Assembly: GCA_016201805.1 (NCBI GenBank)
Contig: JACQCB010000131.1
Span: forward strand, 1 to 8,677
Origin: Nitrospirota bacterium
GTDB taxonomy: Bacteria; Nitrospirota; Nitrospiria; Nitrospirales; Nitrospiraceae
DNA: 8,677 bases
Direction of reading: 5' to 3'
How positions within the stretch are numbered: position 1 is the stretch's first letter; every line of letters begins with the position of its first letter. Below the pieces are notes generated by a model. The model was not told where the DNA came from. It did no database searches and saw only the letters and a program-made list of their open reading frames with translations. This document shows, one piece after another, positions 1-5,727 of this stretch. The position numbers and the translations under genes were made by a program.

Positions 1-184
1 CAAGGACGCCAATACGGATGCCCAGCGGGGCAAGAAAACCTATCCCACCTTCTACGGCGTCGAGGGCGCGCGAGCCCTTGCAGACCAGTGCGTCGCCCGC
101 GCCATTGGCCACCTGGAGTCGTTCGACGCCAAGGCGGACCCCCTGCGGGAAATCGCCCGCTACATCGTCGCGCGAAAAAGCTAG
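1..184 (+). CDS. Polyprenyl (farnesyl/geranyl) diphosphate synthase, C-terminal fragment
   Basis: Only the last 60 codons lie in the window; the gene runs in from the left in the frame whose codons begin at base 2, and stops at TAG 182-184. The fragment holds the segment KKTYPTFYGVEGAR, then a helix rich in Ala and Leu. It matches the C-terminal end of short-chain trans-isoprenyl diphosphate synthases of the IspA type, where a 'GK-TYP-LLGLEGAR' segment precedes the last helices. These soluble enzymes condense IPP with allylic diphosphates to make FPP or GPP, the feedstock for hopanoids, carotenoids and quinones. The catalytic DDxxD motifs lie outside the window, so chain length cannot be judged. 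Its position next to hpnA, a hopanoid gene, supports an isoprenoid role. The family call is fairly safe; the exact product is not. Confidence 0.8.
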   Translation, partial: KDANTDAQRGKKTYPTFYGVEGARALADQCVARAIGHLESFDAKADPLREIARYIVARKS

Positions 185-192
185 CGCGCGCA

Positions 193-265
193 GGCTATAG
201 GCTATGGGTTACAAGAGCAGTTTCTACTTTCTTTCCCATTGCCCATTGCCCATCACCCATTGCCC
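193..265. repeat. Two inverted arrays of degenerate heptamers in the ispA-like/hpnA spacer
   Basis: Bases 193-213 read as three heptamers GGCTATA, GGCTATG, GGTTACA. Bases 235-262 read as four heptamers CCCATTG, CCCATTG, CCCATCA, CCCATTG, followed by CCC at 263-265. The reverse complement of the second unit, CAATGGG, differs from CTATGGG in the first array by one base. The two arrays are therefore inverted relatives and could pair across the pyrimidine-rich bases between them. Period-7 intergenic repeats of this kind are known in several bacterial lineages. Bases 185-271 hold no other feature I can support, and no convincing promoter. Confidence 0.7.
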
Positions 266-271
266 GCTTTT

Positions 272-1258
272 ATGAAAGCTCTCGTCACCGGCGCGACAGG
301 ATTCGTGGGGGCGGCCGTCGCCCGCGCGCTGCTCGATACCGGGACGGAGGTGCGCGTCATCACCAGGCCTGGCAGCGACCTCCGCAACCTTGCGGGGCTC
401 GCCGTCGAACGGGTCCACGGAGACCTGCGGGACCGAGCCTCTCTCCGCCGCGCACTCGCAGGCTGCCGGCAGCTCTACCACGTGGCGGCTCATTACGCCC
501 TCTGGGCCAAGGATCCCTCGGTCTTCTACGACGTCAACGTCACGGGCACCCGCACCCTGCTGGAAACCGCGCGTGAGGTCGGGACCGAGCGCATCGTCTA
601 TACCAGCACGATCGGGGCGATCGGCCTCCCCGAAGGCGGCGGCCTCGGCACGGAAGAGACCCCGGTGTCATTGACCCAGATGGCGGGGGACTACAAGCGC
701 TCCAAGTACCTGGCGGAGCAGGAGGTCCTGACGCTGGCTCAGGCCGGTCTGCCGGTGGTCATCGTGAACCCCTCGGCCCCGGTCGGCGAGCGGGACATCA
801 AGCCGACTCCGACCGGCCAGATGATCGTGGATTTCATGAAAGGCCGCATGCCGGCGTATATCGAAACCGGCATGAACCTGATCGACGTGGAGGACGTGGC
901 GGTGGGCCACATCCACGCCATGGAGCGGGGGCGCATCGGCGAACGCTATATCCTGGGGAACAAAAACTTGATGCTGAAGGAAATCTTCGAGATCCTCAGC
1001 CGCCTGACCGGCATCCCGGCGCCGACGATCAAGCTACCCCGGCTGGCCATACTCCCCCTCGCCTACGCAAATCAATGGATCGCCGATCACCTCACCCACC
1101 GGCCGCCCCGCATCCCGTTGGAAGGGGTCAAGATGGCCAAGTACCGGATGCACTACGATTGCAGCAAGGCGGCGAGGGAACTGGGGCCGCCGCAGATTCC
1201 GGTGGAAGTCGCCCTGGAGAAAGCCGTGCGCTGGTTCCGCAACCACGGCTATGCGTAG
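272..1258 (+). CDS. hpnA: Hopanoid-associated sugar epimerase/reductase HpnA
   Basis: A 328-residue extended short-chain dehydrogenase, the usual length for HpnA. The NAD(P)-binding Rossmann motif GATGFVG is at residues 7-13, acidic or hydroxyl residues follow beta-2, and the catalytic set is S112 with Y141-x3-K145 (YKRSK). The substrate-side segment NLIDVEDVA is at 202-210. HpnA is a cytoplasmic NAD-dependent epimerase-family protein found with hopanoid genes and thought to act in side-chain maturation of C35 hopanoids; its exact reaction is unsettled. The first Met that begins the beta strand (MKALVTGATG) is chosen as the start. An upstream TTG at 239 would translate the heptamer array and is rejected. 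No Shine-Dalgarno sequence is visible, because the repeat array ends only about six bases before the ATG. The gene follows a prenyl diphosphate synthase by 87 bases, likely as one unit, and converges on the next gene with a 15-base gap. Confidence 0.85.
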   Translation: MKALVTGATGFVGAAVARALLDTGTEVRVITRPGSDLRNLAGLAVERVHGDLRDRASLRRALAGCRQLYHVAAHYALWAKDPSVFYDVNVTGTRTLLETAREVGTERIVYTSTIGAIGLPEGGGLGTEETPVSLTQMAGDYKRSKYLAEQEVLTLAQAGLPVVIVNPSAPVGERDIKPTPTGQMIVDFMKGRMPAYIETGMNLIDVEDVAVGHIHAMERGRIGERYILGNKNLMLKEIFEILSRLTGIPAPTIKLPRLAILPLAYANQWIADHLTHRPPRIPLEGVKMAKYRMHYDCSKAARELGPPQIPVEVALEKAVRWFRNHGYA

Positions 1259-1273
1259 GCAAGAGCGATGGGG

Positions 1274-1645
1274 CTATGAGAACGCAGACTCGATATCGCG
1301 GTCCAGGGTAAAGACGATCATGCGCTCGCCGATCTGGGTATCGATGTCGGTAAAGAGGCCGGTCGTTTTCGTGCCGGTGATGTCGCCGATCTGCTGACTG
1401 AGCTTCTCGCGCCCCTGCGCAATCAGGTTCTGCCGCAGCCGCCGAACCATCTCGACCCCTTCCGCCGTCTTGGCCAGTTGCCGTTCGGCCGGCGTCAGCA
1501 CTCCCTTCAGGCGCACCAGCACGATGTCTTTGATGATGAAGGCCCGGACGTCTTCCGGCCCCCGACCCATGAATTCCTGCTCGAATTTGATGATGGCGTT
1601 GCGGATGGCGCTCTCCGCCTCACCTTTCGTCTGCACGCTTTTCAC
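1274..1645 (-). CDS. MpsC-family (DUF2294) protein
   Basis: A 123-residue soluble protein with no signal peptide or membrane segment. Family marks are EFMGRGPEDVRAF (residues 24-36), the very typical LKGVLTPAE (46-54), a basic helix at 66-82, and a C-terminal strand region TDIDTQIGERMIVFTL (99-114). This matches DUF2294, renamed for MpsC, which was described with MpsAB in Staphylococcus. MpsAB resembles the DabAB inorganic carbon uptake system; the biochemical job of MpsC itself is not established, and many family members are orphans. The start is GTG at 1645, preceded by GAAGG at suitable spacing; an in-frame stop lies three codons upstream, so the gene cannot start earlier. The ATG ten bases upstream is in another frame and soon hits a stop. 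The gene stands alone, diverging from an LCIB-type carbonic anhydrase, which makes a carbon-uptake link attractive but unproven. No mpsA or mpsB is in the window. Confidence 0.8.
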   Translation of the reverse strand: MKSVQTKGEAESAIRNAIIKFEQEFMGRGPEDVRAFIIKDIVLVRLKGVLTPAERQLAKTAEGVEMVRRLRQNLIAQGREKLSQQIGDITGTKTTGLFTDIDTQIGERMIVFTLDRDIESAFS

Positions 1646-1724
1646 CGGCCTTCATGTCTCATGGCACGACCCGAAAGACCTACCGATGCTGAACCGAATG
1701 GCACGTTGTGCATTTCAGCGCGCT

Positions 1725-1754
1725 ATGGTATGACACCTGCTCAAGGAATTGCAA
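1725..1754 (-). promoter_or_regulatory. Possible sigma70-type promoter for the MpsC-family gene
   Basis: On the minus strand TTGCAA (1749-1754) is followed after 18 bases by TACCAT (1725-1730), each matching four of six consensus positions. It lies 80 bases upstream of the GTG start. It is the best match in the spacer but a weak one. Confidence 0.25.
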
Positions 1755-1757
1755 ACG

Positions 1758-1919
1758 ATGGGGCCGCCGTCCTGTCACGCCAGACGGGCGGACCCATGCG
1801 CGATAGGTTTCAACGATTGTGGCATGTAGGGTAGCCGGCTCTTCGCCGTAAGAGGCCGGATACAGTACGAGCCAGCCGGACGCTCTTTGCAAAACAGGGA
1901 GTGTCGGCTGGCTTTTTTT
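1758..1919 (+). promoter_or_regulatory. Structured leader or small RNA candidate between divergent genes
   Basis: Three consecutive hairpins lie on the + strand. Hairpin A (1758-1797) pairs ATGGG/CCCAT, CCGCC/GGCGG and GTC/GAC, 13 pairs in all, with one G-A mismatch and one bulged G. Hairpin B (1835-1859) pairs CCGG/CCGG and CTCTT/AAGAG with one bulge and a six-base loop. Hairpin C is the terminator listed separately. CCCATGC at 1793-1799 could instead pair with GCATG-TA-GGG downstream (1822-1831), and GGCTC (1837-1841) could pair with GAGCC (1869-1873), which would break the terminator stem. This is the pattern of a terminator-controlled leader for the downstream carbonic anhydrase, or of a free small RNA. 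I matched it to no known riboswitch class, and I see no clear promoter for it. Confidence 0.4.
1870..1919 (+). terminator. Strong intrinsic terminator upstream of the carbonic anhydrase gene
   Basis: AGCCAGCCG (1870-1878) pairs perfectly with CGGCTGGCT (1905-1913). After a bulged G the stem continues with ACGCTC (1880-1885) against GAGTGT (1899-1904), including one G-T pair. The loop is 13 bases and a run of seven T (1913-1919) follows. There is no A-run on the other side, so it works only for + strand transcripts. No + strand gene lies just upstream. It must end a leader or small RNA, or hpnA readthrough running antisense to the MpsC-family gene. It ends 72 bases before the next start codon. 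Confidence 0.85.
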
Positions 1920-1991
1920 ATGCCATGACTCGCAGGCTGTCCGTTGGCTGATTCCGCGCCCACGGATCGGCCTGATCGTACGAGGAACCAG

Positions 1992-2744
1992 ATGAGTTTT
2001 GCCCAGTCCCTTACCGCACACTTCCCCCACGCCTTGCCCGCCGAGCTGTTCGTCAGACGCACCTATGAAGCGCTCTGGCGCCTGGGATTTGTCAAAGCCA
2101 ACACCTTCGTCGGTATCGGCCTGTGCCGGGACGAGCTGACGCGCCCGCTGGCCGAGGAGATCGAAAAGACGTGGGGACAGGCCTTCAACTTCTCCGGCCT
2201 GGCCGGCATGCTGTACCTCGGAAAAGCCGGCTTCACCGCGTCGCTGCACCATGCGGCGCCGGACGAAGAAGGCTCCACGCGACATGTGTATTTCGCGCTC
2301 CCTCACATCGGCATCATGTCCGACGGCCAGGTCGGATTGTGCAATCGGCCCGGTCAGCCCAAGCCCTCCCCTGCCTGCGGAGCCCTCGTGGCATTCCTGA
2401 ACGAACTGACCACCGGCTCGATACGGGTGAATCTGGACATGGACGATATCGAACTCAGTTTGTTGAAGCAACGGTTGATCCCCAAGCTTCAATACGGACA
2501 AGTCCCTGAACTGGTCGCCCTGACGAAGATCACGCAAACCGCCATCCGGGAGGACCTGGAACAGTTGATCCTCTTGACCCTGGGCCCTTCGCACAACCAC
2601 TACGCCGTCCTCTCCGGCATCCAGATTCACGGCCCGCAGCAACAGACCTTCGTATGGCCATGCGAGACCTACGCCGTGGTGGACGGCGTGCGCCACCCGG
2701 TTACGTTGCCCTCTCCGTCCCCTGCCGAACTCGGCATCGGCTAG
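1992..2744 (+). CDS. LCIB/LCIC-type (beta-like) carbonic anhydrase
   Basis: A 250-residue soluble protein with no signal peptide. It follows the layout of the algal limiting-CO2-inducible proteins LCIB/LCIC: HFP near the N-terminus (10-12), GLCRDE (43-48), FSGLAGML (67-74), ALPHIGI (102-108), PACGAL (127-132) and SGIQIHG near the C-terminus, which mirrors GVQIHNW of the algal protein. C45, H105 and C129 fit the zinc ligands, and R46-D47 the dyad expected of a beta-type carbonic anhydrase site, so the catalytic set looks complete. The reaction is reversible hydration of CO2 to bicarbonate in the cytoplasm. ATG 1992 is chosen because GAGGA lies five bases upstream; a TTG at 1944 would add 16 low-information residues. 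The gene stands alone and diverges from an MpsC-family gene, with a structured spacer and terminator between. Family call from motif recall; activity is inferred. Confidence 0.83.
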   Translation: MSFAQSLTAHFPHALPAELFVRRTYEALWRLGFVKANTFVGIGLCRDELTRPLAEEIEKTWGQAFNFSGLAGMLYLGKAGFTASLHHAAPDEEGSTRHVYFALPHIGIMSDGQVGLCNRPGQPKPSPACGALVAFLNELTTGSIRVNLDMDDIELSLLKQRLIPKLQYGQVPELVALTKITQTAIREDLEQLILLTLGPSHNHYAVLSGIQIHGPQQQTFVWPCETYAVVDGVRHPVTLPSPSPAELGIG

Positions 2745-2812
2745 TCCGTCGGCATCCGGCGACCGTGGACGTCTTGGCCCTCCTGCTTCGAACGGCCCTG
2801 CCACGCTGAACC

Positions 2813-2842
2813 TTGACTCTTTCCTGATTGATGGCCTACCTT
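2813..2842 (+). promoter_or_regulatory. Possible sigma70-type promoter for the CruF-like operon
   Basis: TTGACT (2813-2818; five of six consensus) and TACCTT (2837-2842; three of six) are 18 bases apart, about 90 bases before the GTG start. An 8-bp hairpin with a TAG loop (2855-2873, TCGGTTCC/GGGACCGA) lies in the resulting leader; it has no T-run. The rest of the 189-base spacer (2745-2933) shows nothing else I can support. Confidence 0.4.
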
Positions 2843-2933
2843 ACACCCTGTCGTTCGGTTCCTAGGGGACCGAGCAACCGTCCGGCCTGTTTATGGAACT
2901 TCTCCTAGCTGTGCCAGGGAGGGGCGAAACATA

Positions 2934-3809
2934 GTGGAGTCGGCCGTCCTTCTCTTCCACACTTTCCTCCTGCGCCCCTATGTGTTCGTGTTTCTCCTGG
3001 CCTTCCTCTTCTGTGCCCAACGGCTCCTGGGATGGCGGCGCACGGGGTTGTTTTTTCTCGTCACCTGGTTCACGGCCTTCGCCTGCGAAGCCTCCTCGAT
3101 CCGGACCGGCATCCCCTTCGGCTGGTACTTTTACACCAACTCGACGATGGACCGGGAACTGTTCATCTTCGGCGTCCCGTTCTTCGATTCCCTCTCGTTT
3201 TCCTTTTTGCTTTATGCCAGCTACTGCCTGGCCCTGTTCTACCTGCTGCCGGCCCGAGACAACCCTGAGGCCAAGGCCGTCAACCTGTTCCAACGGAACA
3301 CCTGGCCGGCCCTCCTGTTCACCAGCCGCGTGCGCACCTCCTGGCCGGTGCTCAAGCTCACCGTGCTGTTCTTCACCTTCATCGACATCATCATCGACCC
3401 GCTCGCGCTCCGAGGCGAACGGTGGTTTCTCGGAAAGATTTATTATTACCCCGACCCCGGCGTGTACTACGGCGTCCCCCTCGCCAATTTTGCCGGCTGG
3501 GCCGTGGTGGGACTGATCGCGCTGTCGGGTTATTTCGTGGTGGACCGACGCCTGTCGCCGGCCTCCACCCACAGGGAGGGCGCCGACACAGCGATGACCG
3601 GCAACGTACTCTTGGGCGTGGGCCTCTACTATGGCGTGTTGGCCTTCAACCTGGGCGTCACCTTCTGGATCGGCGAAGCCCAACTCGGCATGACCGGCTT
3701 GCTGATTTTTCTCCCCCTCAGCGCCTTGCTCTTCTTGCGTCTGCTGAACCGTCTCCCCGCGCCAAACCACATTCCGACCCGCATTCCCGAGGCGCAGGAC
3801 AGACCATGA
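2934..3809 (+). CDS. CruF-like carotenoid biosynthesis membrane protein (DUF422/PF04240)
   Basis: A 291-residue integral membrane protein with about seven hydrophobic segments (about 5-30, 37-52, 78-105, 138-158, 185-203, 223-246, 252-272). Family marks are TGIPFGWYFY (58-67), the FIDIIIDPLA segment (149-158) and YYGVPLANFAGW (178-189), typical of the DUF422 family that includes CruF and the archaeal bisanhydrobacterioruberin hydratase. Characterised members add water across the end-group double bond of linear or half-cyclised carotenoids to give 1'-hydroxy products. The start is GTG 2934 with GGGAGGGG about eight bases upstream; the only in-frame alternative nearby is ATA. The stop overlaps the next gene's ATG (ATGA), so the two are translationally coupled. 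The downstream O-methyltransferase could act on the hydroxyl it makes. No phytoene synthase, desaturase or cyclase is in the window. Substrate unknown. Confidence 0.8.
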   Translation: MESAVLLFHTFLLRPYVFVFLLAFLFCAQRLLGWRRTGLFFLVTWFTAFACEASSIRTGIPFGWYFYTNSTMDRELFIFGVPFFDSLSFSFLLYASYCLALFYLLPARDNPEAKAVNLFQRNTWPALLFTSRVRTSWPVLKLTVLFFTFIDIIIDPLALRGERWFLGKIYYYPDPGVYYGVPLANFAGWAVVGLIALSGYFVVDRRLSPASTHREGADTAMTGNVLLGVGLYYGVLAFNLGVTFWIGEAQLGMTGLLIFLPLSALLFLRLLNRLPAPNHIPTRIPEAQDRP

Positions 3810-4663
3810 CCCCGGTTCTCCGCAACTGCGTGAACCTGCTGCGCGCGTTCCGTACAGCCTCGCTGGTCTGTGCCTGGAGCCTCGTGATGCTGTCCGGGTG
3901 GAGTTGGGCTGTCCCGACGGAGGACGCCGCGTTCACGGCACAGGAGTTCGCCTTCGCCGGACCGGACCGGATCGCCGAGGGATGGCGCTCCATACGCCTG
4001 ACCAACCAGGGACGGGATCTGCATCAGATTCAGTTCTTGAAGTTGCCCGAGAACAAGACCGCCGAGGATTTCCGCGCCGCGATCAAGGCCGACTGGTCGA
4101 AGATGCCGTCCTGGGTTCAACGCGCCGGCGGCGTGAACAGCGTGACGCCGGGACGGGACGCCGTGGCGGTCATCCGCCTGGAACCGGGCGACTATGTCGT
4201 AATCTGCGGCATCCCCGATGTCCGGGGAAAGCCGCATGTCGTGCACGGCATGATGCGTCCTCTGCGCGTCACGCCATCCGTCGAGTCTGCAAACAGCCCC
4301 CCCGCAGCGGACGTTATCCTCACCGCGCGAGATTTCTCCTTTGCGATGGACCGGGTTCTGAAGGCCGGCCCCCAGACGGTCCGGCTGCGGAACGAGGGCC
4401 GCCAGGCTCACGAGGTTGTCTTCGTACACCTCACGCCGGGGGCGTCGGTCGAAGATTTCCTGGATGCGTTTATGCCAGGCAGCCCGAACAATCAAGCCGG
4501 CCTGCCCCTTGGCGGTCTGGTCGGCATCGACCCAGGTCGGGACGGCTTCTTTCTCGTCGATCTGAAGCCAGGCCGATACGGGCTCCTCTGCTTTCTCCCC
4601 GACCCGGTCACGCGAGCCCCGCATTTTGCGAACGGCATGCTCCTGACCGTGGACGTGCGCTGA
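3806..4663 (+). CDS. Exported protein with two tandem cupredoxin-like domains
   Basis: A 285-residue protein. Residues 1-35 form a signal peptide (basic start, hydrophobic core about 18-31, cleavage expected after SWA-35). Two similar domains follow. Domain 1 (about 42-156) has H73, C134, H144 and M149; domain 2 (about 169-284) has H202, C262, H273 and M278. Each also carries PGR/EPGxY before the Cys and a PHxxxGM end. The H-C-H-M order and the H-x4-M spacing agree with a type 1 copper site, but the Cys-to-His gap (10-11 residues) is longer than in plastocyanin, so blue-copper binding is inferred. The likely place is the periplasm, carrying electrons or copper. The start overlaps the upstream stop (ATGA), and a methyltransferase follows after 12 bases. 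Copper carriage for an envelope oxidase is an alternative to a carotenoid role. I know no characterised homologue. Confidence 0.7.
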   Translation: MTPVLRNCVNLLRAFRTASLVCAWSLVMLSGWSWAVPTEDAAFTAQEFAFAGPDRIAEGWRSIRLTNQGRDLHQIQFLKLPENKTAEDFRAAIKADWSKMPSWVQRAGGVNSVTPGRDAVAVIRLEPGDYVVICGIPDVRGKPHVVHGMMRPLRVTPSVESANSPPAADVILTARDFSFAMDRVLKAGPQTVRLRNEGRQAHEVVFVHLTPGASVEDFLDAFMPGSPNNQAGLPLGGLVGIDPGRDGFFLVDLKPGRYGLLCFLPDPVTRAPHFANGMLLTVDVR

Positions 4664-4675
4664 CCGGAAGCCGCC

Positions 4676-5650
4676 ATGATGACCTATGCCCAATTGATGA
4701 CGCTGGTCAATGGCTACGCCGAGTCCAAGACCTTGCTGGTCGCCAACGAACTCGGTGTGTTCACCGCGATCGGAGCGGGGTGGCGGAGGGCCGAGGAGGT
4801 GGCCGCAGGATGCCGCGCGAACCGAGAAGGGGTTCGCCTGCTCCTGAACGCCCTGGTCGGGCTTGGGCTGCTGACGCTCCGACGAGGCCGCTACGGGAAT
4901 ACCCCGCTAGGCCGGCAATATTTGGATGGGCACAGTCCCACGGCCATCACCAATCTGCTCTGGCTGCTGAACCATCATTGGTCGGACTGGACGGGCCTGG
5001 CCGCGACCGTCAAGACCGGGCGGCGAGGGTGGGCGGCGCTGACGACCACGGCCGCGTTTCGCCGCCGCTTTGCTCTGGCCATGCACGAGCGCAGCCACGT
5101 CCTGGCGCCCCTGACGGTCGCGGCAATGCGTCCCCCGCGAAACGCCAGGCGGTTTCTGGACATCGCCGGAGGGCCGGGCTCCTATGCGATCGCGCTGGCC
5201 GAGCGGTATCCCCGCCTGGCCGGCATGGTCGTCGATCAGCACGTATCCACCGCGCGGGCCGTGATCCGTCGGCGCAATCTTCAGCGACGCCTGACCCTGC
5301 GGCGCGGAGACCTCTTCTCCGTGGACCTCGGAAGCGGGTACGACGCGGCAGTCGCGGCCAACATCCTTCACGATTTCGACGATCAGGAGAACCGGCTCTT
5401 GCTGGGACGCATCCGCGCCGCGCTGCGGCCCGGCGGCAAGCTCTTTGTGGTGGAGTTCTTCCTGGACAAGACCCTGACCCAACCCGCCGAGGCAGCCGTG
5501 TTTTCGTTGATCATGTACACCTTCACCGCATCCGGTCGAGCCTATGCCTGGAGCGAGGTCGAAGGATGGCTGCGCACGTCGGGGTTCGGCCGCTTTCGCC
5601 GACGACGCATCACGGCCGGTATCGGACTGCTGGAAGCCACGGCGGTCTAG
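4676..5650 (+). CDS. SAM-dependent O-methyltransferase, family 2 (CrtF/BchU-like layout)
   Basis: A 324-residue cytoplasmic enzyme. The N-terminal winged-helix dimerisation domain covers about 1-85 (ANELGVF at 23-29, followed by a helix and the turn RYGNTPLG at 72-79). The Rossmann methyltransferase domain follows: SAM motif FLDIAGGPGSYAIAL at 160-174, acidic D187 after strand 2, GDLF at 211-214, and AANILHDFDDQE at 227-238. H232-D233 sit where plant and bacterial family-2 O-methyltransferases keep the catalytic base. PGGKLFVVE is at 252-260. Enzymes of this layout methylate hydroxyls of small molecules, including hydroxy-carotenoids (CrtF). Placed 12 bases behind the cupredoxin gene and two genes after a CruF-like hydratase, it may methylate a hydroxylated carotenoid, but quinone or phenolic substrates are equally possible from sequence alone. 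A GGAAG lies upstream; ATG 4676 is taken over the adjacent ATG 4679. Confidence 0.8.
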   Translation: MMTYAQLMTLVNGYAESKTLLVANELGVFTAIGAGWRRAEEVAAGCRANREGVRLLLNALVGLGLLTLRRGRYGNTPLGRQYLDGHSPTAITNLLWLLNHHWSDWTGLAATVKTGRRGWAALTTTAAFRRRFALAMHERSHVLAPLTVAAMRPPRNARRFLDIAGGPGSYAIALAERYPRLAGMVVDQHVSTARAVIRRRNLQRRLTLRRGDLFSVDLGSGYDAAVAANILHDFDDQENRLLLGRIRAALRPGGKLFVVEFFLDKTLTQPAEAAVFSLIMYTFTASGRAYAWSEVEGWLRTSGFGRFRRRRITAGIGLLEATAV

Positions 5651-5727
5651 CGCGGAGTCCGTTCCTGGTCCATGGCGCGAGGAACAGAACGATCGACTCC
5701 TCTTCGACGCCGGGGTGAGAGTGAGTT

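Noticed and set aside
239..271. Upstream TTG start for HpnA
   Set aside because: It would translate the heptamer repeat (peptide IAHHPLP), adding residues before the Rossmann strand that the family lacks.
2744..2772. Hairpin just after the carbonic anhydrase stop (GTCC-GTCG / CGAC-GGAC)
   Set aside because: Two four-pair stems split by a three-base bulge with no T-run; too weak for a terminator.
1680..2804. A long minus-strand frame that ends with a CTTCH heme-like motif (about 1687-1701)
   Set aside because: Most of it is antisense to the carbonic anhydrase, its composition is non-coding in style, and no ribosome site starts a shorter version. One CxxCH at the very end may be chance or a decayed cytochrome tail.
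2862..3770. A 302-residue minus-strand frame opposite the CruF-like gene
   Set aside because: It is the low-complexity Glu/Gly/Gln antisense shadow of a hydrophobic membrane protein.
5661..5685. GTTCCT/AGGAAC inverted repeat between the convergent methyltransferase and hypothetical genes
   Set aside because: The stem is only six pairs, the loop is 13 bases and there is no T-run on either side, so it does not support a terminator call.
3898..5718. A 606-residue open frame on the + strand across the cupredoxin and methyltransferase genes
   Set aside because: It is Arg/Pro/Gly-rich without domain motifs and overlaps two well-supported genes in another frame, as expected in GC-rich DNA.
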